From: Nonomuraea jabiensis
GTDB taxonomy: Bacteria; Actinomycetota; Actinomycetes; Streptosporangiales; Streptosporangiaceae
DNA: 64,000 bases
Direction: 5' to 3'
Assembly: GCF_014204795.1 (NCBI RefSeq)
Contig: NZ_JACHMB010000001.1
Location: forward strand, 4,278,001 to 4,342,000
The notes beneath the pieces were generated by a model. It saw only the letters and a list, made by a program, of their open reading frames with translations. It ran no database searches and was not told the DNA's origin. The translations under genes were made by a program, and so were the position numbers. Within the stretch, counting starts at the first letter, position 1. Each line of letters begins with the position of its first letter. Shown here piece by piece: positions 16,172-25,104 of the stretch.

Positions 16172-18460
16172 ATGCCCTATCGCCCCCCATTGGTCGCGCA
16201 CGAGTACTTTGTCGCGGACCCGCCCGAGCTGCCGGTTCGCGGACGAGGCGAGGGTGGTCTGTCGGCGGTGACCGCCGCGGAGCTGGTCGCGGCGGACGGT
16301 GCCGAGGTGATGGTGAAAGCGGTCACCACGGCGGAGGAGACGCTGGTCGTCCAGGTCGGAGTGGCCGGTGAGGGCGTCATCCGGGTGCGGCTGTCGGAGG
16401 ACCCGACCGCCAGGCCGCGCTCGGAAGGGGCCATCTCCCTGGTGACCCCCGGCACGTATCCAGGGGCACGTGCCGGAGTCGCCCCGGGCGAGCCGATCGT
16501 GATCGACGCGGGCTCGCTGCGGGCCGAGATCAGCTTGGCGCCGTGGCACCTGAGGTTCACGGACGCGACCGGCAGGACGCTGGTCGAGCAGGATCGGGGG
16601 CACACCGACATCAGCGGACGGCTGCGTACGCTGCCCTTCGGCCGCTCCAGCGTCAACGGCGCCCCCGTCGCCTACCACGAGAGCTTCGCCGCCGCTCCCG
16701 ACGAGGCCTTCAGCGGGTTCGGGGAGTCGTTCACGCGGTTGGACAAGCGCGGCCAGCGCCCGCTCATGTGGAACTTCGACGCGTTCGGCGCCGAGTCGCA
16801 GCGCGCGTACAAGAACATCCCCCTGTACGTCTCCAGCAAGGGCTACGGGCTGCTCGTCGACAGCGGCGCCCCGACGGAGTTCGACGTGTGCCAGTCCACG
16901 CACAGCGTCGTGCAGATCCTCGTGCCGGACGACGTGATGGACTACTACGTGATCGCCGGGCCGACGCCGCCGGAGGTCCTGGACCGTTACGACCTGCTGA
17001 CCAGCCGCCCGTCGCTGCCGCCGAAGTGGGCGTTCGGGACGTGGATCTCGTCGGGGTTCTGCGTGGACAGCCAGGAGCGGGTGCTGGCCAGGGCGCGGAC
17101 GATCAGGGAGCGCGGCATCCCGTGCGACGTGCTGCACCTGGACACGTACTGGCAGAGCGACGGGCACTGGTCGGACCTGCGGTGGGATCCCGTGAACTTC
17201 CCCGACCCGGACGCGATGCTGGCCGAGCTCAAGGGGATGGGGTTCCGGGTCTGCCTGTGGATGAATCCATATATTTCCCACCTGAGCCCCGCCTTCGCGG
17301 AGGCCTCCGATGCCGGATATTTCTTGAAGAATCGGGCGGGGGAGACCTACGTCGCCGACTGCTGGCACGGGTCGTTCCCGGCGTGCGGGATCGTGGACCT
17401 CACCAACCCGCAGGCCGTCGCCTGGTTCCAGGGCCTGCTGCGCGACCTCCTGCGCCAGGGCGTGGACACGTTCAAGACCGACTTCGCCGAGGGCGTGCCC
17501 GCCGACTCCGTCGCCTTCAACGGCATGAGCGGCACCGACCTGCACAACGTCTACACCCTGCTGTTCAACGACGCCGTCGCCGCCGTGACCCGTGAGGTGC
17601 ACGGCCACGACCTCGTCTGGGCCCGCTCCTCCTACCTCGGGGGCCAGCGCCACAGCGCCCAGTGGGGCGGCGACACCTACACCAGCTACGCCGCCATGGG
17701 CAGCACGATCCGGGGCGGCCTCGCGCACGGCCTGTCCGGCGTGCCGTTCTGGAGCCACGACGCCGGCGGCTTCACCGGCCGGCCCACCGACGACCTGTAC
17801 GTGCGCTGGACCCAGTTCGGCGCGCTCTCCCCGCTGCTGCGCCTGCACGGCACCACCACCCGCGAGCCGTGGGAGTTCCCGGCCGTCGAGGAGCAGGCCG
17901 TCAGCGCGCTGAAGCTGCGTTACCGGCTGATGCCCTACATCTACACGGCGGCCGTCGAGGCGGCCCGCACCGGCGCGCCCATGATGCGGGCCCTGTGCGT
18001 GGACCACCCGGACGACCCCGTGGCCTGGCAGGCCGACCTGCAGTACCTGCTCGGCCGGGACCTGCTCGTCGCCCCCATGACCGCGCCCGAGGGCGCCCGC
18101 CAGGTGTACCTGCCGCGCGGCACGTGGGTCGACTACTGGACGGGCGAGGTGCTCGAAGGCTCCCGCTACGTCACGGTCGGCAAGCCGCTCGACCAGATCC
18201 CCCTCTTCGTCCGGCACGGCGCCCTCATCCCGGTGGTCACCGACCCGGGGGACACGGTGGACGTGCCGGCCGAGATCACCCTCGTCGCCTTCGGGGGCGG
18301 CGACGGGACTGCGGAAATCCACGACGCGGACGGCGTGACGGTCGCCGTCGCCACCAGGGACGGCGACGTGCTGCGTGTCGCCGTCACCGGCCCGAAGCGC
18401 GTCACCGGGGTCGAGATCGCCCCGGTGGCCGGTGCTCCCGCGCGGGCCGAAATCTCGTAA
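16172..18460 (+). CDS. GH31 alpha-xylosidase-like glycoside hydrolase (YicI type)
   Basis: 762 residues without a signal peptide, so cytoplasmic. Start ATG follows AAGGAG. Domain order is that of YicI: N-terminal beta-sandwich (about 1-270), catalytic barrel (about 280-600) and C-terminal beta domains. The nucleophile is D437 in 'FKTDFAEGV' and the acid/base is D501 in 'QWGGDTYTSY'. Other matches: 'WAFGTWISSGFC', 'LHLDTYWQ' and 'VPFWSHDAGGF'. Alpha-xylosidases remove xylose from the non-reducing end of xyloglucan oligosaccharides, which fits the importer downstream and the GH74 enzyme nearby. An alpha-glucosidase activity cannot be excluded from sequence alone. Confidence 0.9.
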   Translation: MPYRPPLVAHEYFVADPPELPVRGRGEGGLSAVTAAELVAADGAEVMVKAVTTAEETLVVQVGVAGEGVIRVRLSEDPTARPRSEGAISLVTPGTYPGARAGVAPGEPIVIDAGSLRAEISLAPWHLRFTDATGRTLVEQDRGHTDISGRLRTLPFGRSSVNGAPVAYHESFAAAPDEAFSGFGESFTRLDKRGQRPLMWNFDAFGAESQRAYKNIPLYVSSKGYGLLVDSGAPTEFDVCQSTHSVVQILVPDDVMDYYVIAGPTPPEVLDRYDLLTSRPSLPPKWAFGTWISSGFCVDSQERVLARARTIRERGIPCDVLHLDTYWQSDGHWSDLRWDPVNFPDPDAMLAELKGMGFRVCLWMNPYISHLSPAFAEASDAGYFLKNRAGETYVADCWHGSFPACGIVDLTNPQAVAWFQGLLRDLLRQGVDTFKTDFAEGVPADSVAFNGMSGTDLHNVYTLLFNDAVAAVTREVHGHDLVWARSSYLGGQRHSAQWGGDTYTSYAAMGSTIRGGLAHGLSGVPFWSHDAGGFTGRPTDDLYVRWTQFGALSPLLRLHGTTTREPWEFPAVEEQAVSALKLRYRLMPYIYTAAVEAARTGAPMMRALCVDHPDDPVAWQADLQYLLGRDLLVAPMTAPEGARQVYLPRGTWVDYWTGEVLEGSRYVTVGKPLDQIPLFVRHGALIPVVTDPGDTVDVPAEITLVAFGGGDGTAEIHDADGVTVAVATRDGDVLRVAVTGPKRVTGVEIAPVAGAPARAEIS

Positions 18461-18477
18461 CACCCCCTGGAGGGATC

Positions 18478-19785
18478 ATGGTGAAATCAAGAGCCGCGGC
18501 GGCGCTGGCCGTCGCGGTCCTGCTCCTGTCGGCGTGCGGCTCGGGAGGCTCGGAGACCCCGTCCGCCCAGAACAGCAGCCAGCCCCGCACTCTCAAACTC
18601 TGGCACTACGAGTCGGCCGAGGGCGCCATGGGCAAGGCGTGGGCCGAGGCGATCAAGAAGTTCGAGGCGTCGCACCCGAACGTGAAGATCAAGTTCGAGG
18701 CCAAGGGCTTCGAGCAGATCCAGAAGACGGCGAGCATGGTGCTCAACTCCGACGAGGCGCCCGACATCATGGAGTACAACAAGGGCAACGCCACCGCCGG
18801 CCTGCTGTCCAAGCAGGGGCTGCTCACCGACCTGAGCGAGGAGGCCGCCAAGCGCGGCTGGGACAAGCTGCTGCCCGGCGGCCTGCAGACCACCGCCAAG
18901 TACGACGACCGCGGCGTCATGGGCTCCGGCAAGTGGTACGGCGTGCCGAACTACGGCGAGTTCGTGATGGTCTATTACAACAAGGACCTGTTCGACAAGC
19001 ACAAGGTCCAGGTGCCGACGACGTTCGAGCAGTTCACGGCCGCGATGGACACGTTCGTCAAGGCAGGGGTGACCCCCCTCGGCACCGCCGGCGCCGAGTA
19101 CCCGGCCCAGCAGATCTTCTACCAGCTCGCGCTGACCAAGGCGCAGAAGCCGTGGCTGGAGGCCTTCCAGTCCTACAAGGGCAAGGTCGACTTCCACGGC
19201 CCCGAGTTCACCTACGGCGCCGACACGTTCGCCGACTGGGTGAAGAAGGGCTACATCGCCAAGAACTCGTCCGGGCTGAAGGCCGAGGACATGGGCGTGG
19301 CGTTCATGAACGGCAAGTTCCCCATGATGATCAGCGGTAGCTGGTGGTACGGCCGCTTCGCCTCGGAGATCAAGAAGTTCGAGTGGGGCCACTTCCTCTT
19401 CCCCGGCGCCACGATGTCCCCGGGATCGAGCGGCAACCTCTGGGTCGTGCCCGAGAAGTCGGAGAACAAGGACCTGGCCTACGACTTCATCGACATCACG
19501 ATGAGCAAGGACATCCAGAACCTCCTGGGCAACTCCGGCGGCGTCCCCGTGGCCGCCGACCCGGCCGCGATCACCGACGCGAAGAGCAAGGAGCTCATCG
19601 AGTCGTTCAACAAGCTCACCAGCCAGGACGGCCTGGCCTTCTACCCCGACTGGCCCGCGCCCGGCTACTACGACGTGCTGGTGGCCGGGATCCAGAACCT
19701 CATCAACGGCAGCAAGGCACCGGCGGCGGTGCTGGACGAGATCGCCAAGCCGTACGAGGACAACCTCGCCGACATTGGCAACTAG
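18478..19785 (+). CDS. ABC sugar-binding lipoprotein (CUT1 family)
   Basis: 435 residues. Signal peptide with lipobox 'LLLSAC', lipidated Cys20, followed by a short Gly/Ser linker. The mature part is a cluster D sugar-binding protein: 'TLKLWHYESAEGAMGKAW' at the start, 'DEAPDIMEYN', 'YGVPNYGEFVMVYYNKDLF' in the hinge region and 'PMMISGSWWYGRF'. It would capture oligosaccharides outside the membrane and deliver them to the two permeases. It starts 17 bases after the GH31 stop with a GGAG site, and its TAG is immediately followed by the ATG of the first permease. Confidence 0.93.
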   Translation: MVKSRAAAALAVAVLLLSACGSGGSETPSAQNSSQPRTLKLWHYESAEGAMGKAWAEAIKKFEASHPNVKIKFEAKGFEQIQKTASMVLNSDEAPDIMEYNKGNATAGLLSKQGLLTDLSEEAAKRGWDKLLPGGLQTTAKYDDRGVMGSGKWYGVPNYGEFVMVYYNKDLFDKHKVQVPTTFEQFTAAMDTFVKAGVTPLGTAGAEYPAQQIFYQLALTKAQKPWLEAFQSYKGKVDFHGPEFTYGADTFADWVKKGYIAKNSSGLKAEDMGVAFMNGKFPMMISGSWWYGRFASEIKKFEWGHFLFPGATMSPGSSGNLWVVPEKSENKDLAYDFIDITMSKDIQNLLGNSGGVPVAADPAAITDAKSKELIESFNKLTSQDGLAFYPDWPAPGYYDVLVAGIQNLINGSKAPAAVLDEIAKPYEDNLADIGN

Positions 19786-20649
19786 ATGAGGGTGCGCACG
19801 AGGGGGTACTGGCTCTACCTGGCCCCCAGCCTGCTGCTGTTCCTGGTCGTCATCGTCGTGCCGTTCCTCATGAACGTGGGCGCGAGCTTCACCCGCTGGT
19901 CGGGGGTCGGCACGCCCAGGTGGATCGGGTTCGACAACTACACCAGGCTGCTGAAGGACGAGCGGTTCTGGCAGTCGTTCCAGCACAACGTGGGCCTGAT
20001 CGTGGCCATGGCCATCGTGCCGACCGCGATCGGCCTCGTGCTGGCGGCGGCCCTGTTCGACTACATCGGCAAGAGGTTCGGGCCGCGCACGGCCTCGGCG
20101 CTGCGGGCCATGTACTACCTGCCGCAGGTGCTGCCGGTGGCGGTGGCCGGCGTGGTGTGGGGCTGGATGCTGCACCCGTCGTACGGCGCGATCAACCAGA
20201 TCTTCGGCCTCGACCTCGACTGGCTCGGAGATCCCGACCTGGCGCTGGCCACGGTCATGGCGGTCATGGTCTGGTTCCAGCTCGGCTACCCGGTGGTGAT
20301 CTTCATGGCGGGCCTGCAGCGCGTCGACCCGGCCTACTACGAGGCGGCCGAGATCGACGGGGCCTCGTGGTGGCGCAGGTTCTGGCACATCACGATCCCG
20401 CAGATCCGGCCGGAGATCTTCGTGGTGCTGCTGACGTGCACGATCGCCGCGCTCAAGGTGTTCGGGCCGATCTTCGTGCTGACCCGCGGAGGGCCCGGCA
20501 ACGCGACGATGGTGCCGTCGTACTTCTCGTACCTGAACTTCTTCCAGAAGAGCAACGTCGGGTACGGCTCCGCGATCGCCACCGTGCTGGCCCTGATCAT
20601 CATCGTGGTGACGTTCCTGTTCCTGCGGATCCAGGAGCGTGAGCAATGA
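19786..20649 (+). CDS. ABC sugar transporter permease, MalF/UgpA type
   Basis: 287 residues with six predicted membrane segments, beginning 'YWLYLAPSLLLFLVVIVVP'. The inner-membrane permease signature for contact with the ATPase is 'YYEAAEIDGASWWRRFWHIT' near residues 184-203. Start codon directly abuts the binding-protein stop. Partners are the binding lipoprotein upstream and the permease downstream, which overlaps it by four bases. No ATP-binding subunit is encoded here. Confidence 0.92.
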   Translation: MRVRTRGYWLYLAPSLLLFLVVIVVPFLMNVGASFTRWSGVGTPRWIGFDNYTRLLKDERFWQSFQHNVGLIVAMAIVPTAIGLVLAAALFDYIGKRFGPRTASALRAMYYLPQVLPVAVAGVVWGWMLHPSYGAINQIFGLDLDWLGDPDLALATVMAVMVWFQLGYPVVIFMAGLQRVDPAYYEAAEIDGASWWRRFWHITIPQIRPEIFVVLLTCTIAALKVFGPIFVLTRGGPGNATMVPSYFSYLNFFQKSNVGYGSAIATVLALIIIVVTFLFLRIQEREQ

Positions 20650-21467
20650 GGGGGCCGGGGCGCTGGGCGGTGCTGTTCTCGCTGGTCGTGCTGGCGATCG
20701 TGATGGTGTTCCCGTTCGCGATCGTGGCGATCAACGCGGTCAAGTCGCCGGCCGAGTACAGCTCCGACGGGCCGCTGAGCCTGCCCGACGGGCTCTACCT
20801 CCAGGGGCTCGTCGACTTCTGGAACCGGGTGGAGTTCGGCACGAAGCTCTGGAACAGCTTCCTGATCAGCGCGTCCGTGGCCGTGCTCGCCGTCGTGCTG
20901 TCGGTGCTCAACGCGTACGCGCTGGGCATCGGCAGGGTGAAGGGCCGGCTGTCGATCCTCGCGCTGTTCCTGGTGGCCAACACGCTGCCGCAGGAGGCGC
21001 TGGCCTACCCGCTGTACTACCTGGCCAAGGCCGTCGGGCTCTATGACACGCAGCTGTCGGTGATCATCGTCATGACGGTGATCCAGGCGGCGTTCGGCAC
21101 GTACCTGCTGAGCGCGGTCCTGGGCCAGTTCCCGAAGGAGATCCTGGAGGCGGCGGCGATCGACGGCGCGGGGCGGCTGCGGTCCCTGTGGCGGATCGTG
21201 GTGCCGATCAGCCGGCCCACGCTCAACGTGCTGCTGATCTTCTTCTTCATCTGGACCTGGAACGAGTTCTTCCTGCCGCTGATCTTCCTGATCTCGAACG
21301 ACACCCAGACGGTGCCCGTCGCGCTCGCCGTGCTGCAGGGCGAGAAGTACATGGACGCGACGATGTCCAGCGCCTCGGCGCTGCTCGGCCTCCTGCCGGC
21401 GGTCGCCTTCTTCCTGATCTTCCAGCGCACGCTGACCCGAGGTGTGACGGTCGGCGCCATCAAATGA
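20646..21467 (+). CDS. ABC sugar transporter permease, MalG type
   Basis: 273 residues, six membrane segments. EAA loop 'ILEAAAIDGAGRLRSLWRIV' and the typical C-terminal end 'FQRTLTRGVTVGAIK', which reaches into the MalK-type ATPase in this family. Its ATG overlaps the stop of the MalF-type gene (ATGA), indicating coupled translation. Fourteen bases separate it from the secreted GH3 gene, so all five genes from 16172 to 24360 form one operon. Confidence 0.92.
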   Translation: MRGPGRWAVLFSLVVLAIVMVFPFAIVAINAVKSPAEYSSDGPLSLPDGLYLQGLVDFWNRVEFGTKLWNSFLISASVAVLAVVLSVLNAYALGIGRVKGRLSILALFLVANTLPQEALAYPLYYLAKAVGLYDTQLSVIIVMTVIQAAFGTYLLSAVLGQFPKEILEAAAIDGAGRLRSLWRIVVPISRPTLNVLLIFFFIWTWNEFFLPLIFLISNDTQTVPVALAVLQGEKYMDATMSSASALLGLLPAVAFFLIFQRTLTRGVTVGAIK

Positions 21468-21480
21468 TGGAGAACCATTG

Positions 21481-24360
21481 ATGCGAAAAATCCCGTTACT
21501 AGCCACCCTCACGCTGGCGGCCTCGCTGCTGGCCGTACCTCCCGCGCAGGCCGACGGCTTCCCGTTCCAGAACCCGGCCCTGCCGGTGGAGCAGCGGGTC
21601 GACGACCTGCTCGGCCGGCTCACGCTCCAGGAGAAGCTGGGCCTGCTGCACCAGTCGCAGGCGGCCATCCCGCGGCTGGGCATCGCCTACCACAAGAACG
21701 GCACCGAGGCGCTGCACGGCGTCGCCTGGTCCAACGACTTCAACGACAAGTGGAGCCAGAAGCTCGCAAGCGGCACCATGTTCCCGCAGGCCGTGGGGCT
21801 GGCCAGCACGTGGGACCCGGCGCTGATCAAGAAGGTGGGCTCCGCCGTCGGCGACGAGGCCCGCGGCTACAACGCCGTGGACCCGACCGTGTGGGGCCTG
21901 CAGGTGTGGGCGCCCGTCGTGGACCTGCTGCGCGACCCGCGGGCGGGCCGTAACGAGGAGGGCTACTCGGAGGACCCGCTCCTGACCGGGGCGATCTCCA
22001 CTGCCTACGGCAAGGGCCTGCAGGGTGACGACCCCTTCTACCTGAAGACCGCGCCCGTGCTGAAGCACTACCTCGCGTACAACAACGAGAGCAACCGCAG
22101 CCTCAGCTCCTCCAACCTGACGCCGAAGCTCAAGCACGAGTACTACGAGCAGGCGTTCAAGGCGGCCATCTCGGCCAACGCCGCGACCGGGGTCATGGCG
22201 TCGTACAACCTGGTCAACGGGCGGCCCAACCACGTCAACCCCGATCTCGGCACCACGGTCAGGTCGTGGACGGACAAGACGCTCTACAACGTCAGCGACG
22301 CCTGGGGGCCGCACGCGCTCACCGACCTGGAGAAGTACTACGACACCAAGCCCGAGGCGTTCGCCGCGGTGCTCAAGGCCGGGCTCGACAGCTTCACCAT
22401 CGACGACAACAACCCCGGGCCGCTGGCCGAGCACCTCACGGCCGCGCTGAACCAGGGGCTCATCACGCAGGCCGACGTGGACCGGGCCGTACGGAACGTC
22501 CTGACCATCCGCACCCGGCTGGGGCACTTCGACCCGGACGGAGGGCCGTACAAGAAGATCACCAAGGACGTGATCAACAGCCCGGCCAACCAGAAGCTCA
22601 ACCGGGAGGCGGCGGGCAAGGCGGCGGTGCTGCTGCGCAACTCCGGCGCCCTGCCGTTCAAGGGGCCGAAGTCGGCGGCCGTGGTCGGGCCGCTGGCCGG
22701 GACGCTGTACCACGACTGGTACGGGGGCACCATGCCCTACCAGGTGACGCCGCTCGACGGGATCAAGGAGCGCGTCGCCGACGTCAGCACCGGCACCGGG
22801 CTGGAGCGGATCGCGCTCAAGCACCTGGCCTCCGGCAAGTACATCACCGCCACCGGCACCGGGCCCGACGACAACGCGGCCCTGGTCGACACGGCGCCCA
22901 CCGCGGCCTCCGAGTGGGACCTGACCGACTGGACCAGCGGCGTGTCCACGCTGCGCAACGCGGGCAACGGCAAGCTGCTCGGCGGCGACTGGCGCTCGCT
23001 CGACACCGACGACGACCAGCCCCACGGCTGGTACGTGCAGCAGCAATTCGAGCTCCAAGCACAGGCCGACGGCAGCTACCTGATCAGGTACGCCGGTTAT
23101 GAGACCGGCGATGACTGGTACGGCCTGCGCGAGCCGTACGTCACGGTCTCCGCCGACGGCACGCTCGGCCTGGGCACCAAGGAGCAGGCGGCGAAGTTCG
23201 GCAAGGAAGTCGTCTCGGACGGCGTCGCCGAGGCCGCCGCGCAGGCCGCCAAGGCCGAGGTGGCGGTCGTGGTGGTGGGCAGCAACCCGTTCGTCGCGGG
23301 ACGTGAGGTCCACGACCGCGCCAACCTGCAGCTCGGCGAGGGGCAGCGGCGGCTGATCGAGGCCGTGCGCAAGGCCAACCCGCGCACGGTCGTCGTCCTG
23401 GAGACCAGCTACCCGGTCATCGTGGACGCCCCGAACCTGCTGTGGACCACGCACGCGGGCCCGGAGACCGGCCACGCGGTCGCCGACGTGCTCTTCGGCG
23501 CCGTCAACCCGGCCGGCCGGCTCACGCAGACCTGGCCCGCCACCGACAACCTGCCGAGCATCTACGACTACGACCTGGCCAAGACCGGGATGACGTACCT
23601 GTACGGGAAGGGCAAGCCGCTCTACGCGTTCGGGCACGGCCTGAGCTACACCACGTTCGGCTACCAGGGCCTGACCGTCCGGGGCGACAAGGTGAGCGTC
23701 AAGGTCACCAACACCGGCAAGGTCAAGGGCGACGAGGTGGTCCAGCTCTACACCCACCAGCGCGAGTCCCGCTTCAAGCAGCCGGTCAAGCAGCTGCGCG
23801 GCTTCCAGCGGGTCACGCTGAACCCGGGCGAGACCCGTACGGTGACCTTCACCCTGAAGAAGTCCGACCTGGCGGTCTGGGACTACACCCGGGGCAGGTG
23901 GGCCGTGGAGAGCGCCACCCATGACGTCCTCGTCGGCTCGGCGTCCGACAGGATCCGCCAGTCCACCACGCTGCGGGTCTCCGGCGAGACCATCCCCGCG
24001 CGTGACCTGGCGAAGACCACGCGGGCGATGGACTTCGACGACTACGCGGGCGTGACGTTCGCGGACGAGACCAAGGCCGGCGGCGAGGCCGTGGAAGGGT
24101 CGGCGGGGGACTGGATCTCCTTCACCGGCGCCTCCTTCGGCTCCCGCTTCACGGCCGGCGTGTCGTCGGTGAGCGGCGGCTCGCTGGAGCTGCGCTCCGG
24201 CTCGCCGACCGGCGCCCTGCTGGGCACCGTCCAGGTGCCCGCCACCGGCGGCGTCTACCAGTGGGGTACGGCGACCGCCACGGTCAAGGCGGGCGGCGGG
24301 AACCTGTACCTCGTGTTCAAGGGTGACCTGCGGATCAAGGACTTCGCGCTCGCCCGATGA
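21481..24360 (+). CDS. Secreted GH3 glycoside hydrolase (beta-glucosidase/beta-xylosidase type)
   Basis: 959 residues with a signal peptide (about 1-25, 'LAVPPAQA'). The (beta/alpha)8 domain begins with 'VDDLLGRLTLQEKLGLLHQ' and holds 'KNGTEALHGVAW', 'GRNEEGYSEDP' and the nucleophile D273 in 'NVSDAWGP'. The second GH3 domain is interrupted by a ricin/fascin-like beta-trefoil insert at about 440-560 ('LKHLASGKYITATGTG'), then resumes at 'VVVVGSNPFVAGREVHDR'. A fibronectin-III-like domain follows ('VKVTNTGKVKGDEVVQLYTH'), then a beta-sandwich C-terminus resembling CBM6-like modules. It would trim glucose or xylose from oligosaccharides outside the cell. It shares this layout with the intracellular enzyme at 47403. 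ATG 21481 chosen over TTG 21478. Confidence 0.9.
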   Translation: MRKIPLLATLTLAASLLAVPPAQADGFPFQNPALPVEQRVDDLLGRLTLQEKLGLLHQSQAAIPRLGIAYHKNGTEALHGVAWSNDFNDKWSQKLASGTMFPQAVGLASTWDPALIKKVGSAVGDEARGYNAVDPTVWGLQVWAPVVDLLRDPRAGRNEEGYSEDPLLTGAISTAYGKGLQGDDPFYLKTAPVLKHYLAYNNESNRSLSSSNLTPKLKHEYYEQAFKAAISANAATGVMASYNLVNGRPNHVNPDLGTTVRSWTDKTLYNVSDAWGPHALTDLEKYYDTKPEAFAAVLKAGLDSFTIDDNNPGPLAEHLTAALNQGLITQADVDRAVRNVLTIRTRLGHFDPDGGPYKKITKDVINSPANQKLNREAAGKAAVLLRNSGALPFKGPKSAAVVGPLAGTLYHDWYGGTMPYQVTPLDGIKERVADVSTGTGLERIALKHLASGKYITATGTGPDDNAALVDTAPTAASEWDLTDWTSGVSTLRNAGNGKLLGGDWRSLDTDDDQPHGWYVQQQFELQAQADGSYLIRYAGYETGDDWYGLREPYVTVSADGTLGLGTKEQAAKFGKEVVSDGVAEAAAQAAKAEVAVVVVGSNPFVAGREVHDRANLQLGEGQRRLIEAVRKANPRTVVVLETSYPVIVDAPNLLWTTHAGPETGHAVADVLFGAVNPAGRLTQTWPATDNLPSIYDYDLAKTGMTYLYGKGKPLYAFGHGLSYTTFGYQGLTVRGDKVSVKVTNTGKVKGDEVVQLYTHQRESRFKQPVKQLRGFQRVTLNPGETRTVTFTLKKSDLAVWDYTRGRWAVESATHDVLVGSASDRIRQSTTLRVSGETIPARDLAKTTRAMDFDDYAGVTFADETKAGGEAVEGSAGDWISFTGASFGSRFTAGVSSVSGGSLELRSGSPTGALLGTVQVPATGGVYQWGTATATVKAGGGNLYLVFKGDLRIKDFALAR

Positions 24361-24365
24361 CGTTT

Positions 24366-24399
24366 CGCGGCGGCCGTGAGCATGGTCATGGCCGCCGCG
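24366..24399 (+). terminator. Hairpin after the GH31-ABC-GH3 operon
   Basis: CGCGGCGGCC (24366-24375) and GGCCGCCGCG (24390-24399) form a perfect 10-bp stem with a 14-base loop, six bases after the GH3 stop. There is no U-tract, as is common in actinomycete terminators. Confidence 0.6.
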
Positions 24400-24420
24400 G
24401 AACACTCACTTGCCTCCGTT

Positions 24421-24461
24421 GGATAGTCGTGCTATCTGTTATCTAGATAATTCGACTATCC
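24421..24461. promoter_or_regulatory. Nested palindromes upstream of the DoxX-like gene
   Basis: GGATAGTCG (24421-24429) is repeated inverted as CGACTATCC (24453-24461). Inside lie a second dyad GATAG-TCGTG-CTATC (24422-24436) and the perfect palindrome TTATCTAGATAA (24439-24450). Such clustering of GATAG/CTATC half-sites indicates a repressor operator over the promoter. No regulator gene is adjacent, so the binding protein is not known. Confidence 0.6.
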
Positions 24462-24474
24462 AATGGAGGCTCCG

Positions 24475-24978
24475 GTGATCGTGATCGTTCTGCTGGTCGC
24501 CACGCTGGCGTTCCGGCTGCTGGGCGCGCTGGGTGTGGCCAGGTTCGCCACCTGGGGGGTCAGCGCCGCCCACGGGCTGGCGGTCATGCTGGTGATGACG
24601 GCCAGCGCGCATTTCGTCCCGGCGGGCGTGACGTTCATGCCCAACCAGGCCGACATGGTGGCCATGGTGCCGCCGTTCGTGCCGTTCCCGGCCCTGGTGG
24701 TCTATCTGACCGGCGTGCTGGAGCTGGCCGGCGCGGCCGGGCTCGTGCTCGAAAGGACCCGCCGGGCCGCCGGGATCTGCCTGGCGCTGCTCTTCGTGTT
24801 CCTGCTGCCGGCCAACGTGTACGCCGCCCTCGCCGGCCAGGACGTGACCCCGCTCTGGCAGCGGATCCCCGAGCAGGTCCTCTACATCGCGATCGCGCTG
24901 TGGGCCGCCGCGCGCGGCCACAAGCGCCTTAATTCGTTGTCCATCCAAACTATTGACCGTCAGCGCGCCCGTGTGTGA
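24475..24978 (+). CDS. DoxX-like membrane protein
   Basis: 167 residues with four hydrophobic helices ('VIVIVLLVATLAFRLLGAL', 'GLAVMLVMTASAHF', 'FPALVVYLTGVLELAGAAGL', 'ICLALLFVFLLPANVYAAL'). This is the DoxX-like four-helix pattern including the charged/polar 'TGVLELAGAAGLVLER' segment. The GTG at 24475 is preferred because GGAGG lies 5 bases upstream; the ATG at 24463 would place the ribosome site inside the gene. Function of the family is ill defined (quinone or redox related in some members). It is the only gene behind the palindrome cluster. Confidence 0.75.
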   Translation: MIVIVLLVATLAFRLLGALGVARFATWGVSAAHGLAVMLVMTASAHFVPAGVTFMPNQADMVAMVPPFVPFPALVVYLTGVLELAGAAGLVLERTRRAAGICLALLFVFLLPANVYAALAGQDVTPLWQRIPEQVLYIAIALWAAARGHKRLNSLSIQTIDRQRARV

Positions 24979-25104
24979 GCCTTCTTGAGTAGCTCATGCG
25001 CGAAGGCGCGGTGACGGTCAGGGTCCCTGCACTCTGCTCGTGCATGGCGGTCATCTGAAGCCTTTGGGGCGCCTGCTGGCGTGCCTGGAAAGGGAGAGCC
25101 GCGC

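Noticed and set aside
21499-24405. 968-codon open frame on the minus strand opposite the secreted GH3 gene
   Set aside because: A mirror of the high-GC coding strand: its sequence is Arg/Gly/His/Val-rich without any family motif, while the plus strand encodes a clear GH3 enzyme.
24933-24954. Third ROK-like site (TTCGTTG and CAAACTA) before GH74
   Set aside because: The distance between GTT and AAAC is 8 bases here and 12 in both accepted sites, so the half-sites are out of phase.
24952-25020. Inverted repeat GACCGTCA/TGACGGTC upstream of GH74
   Set aside because: Arms of 8 bp are about 50 bases apart; too distant for a convincing operator or terminator.
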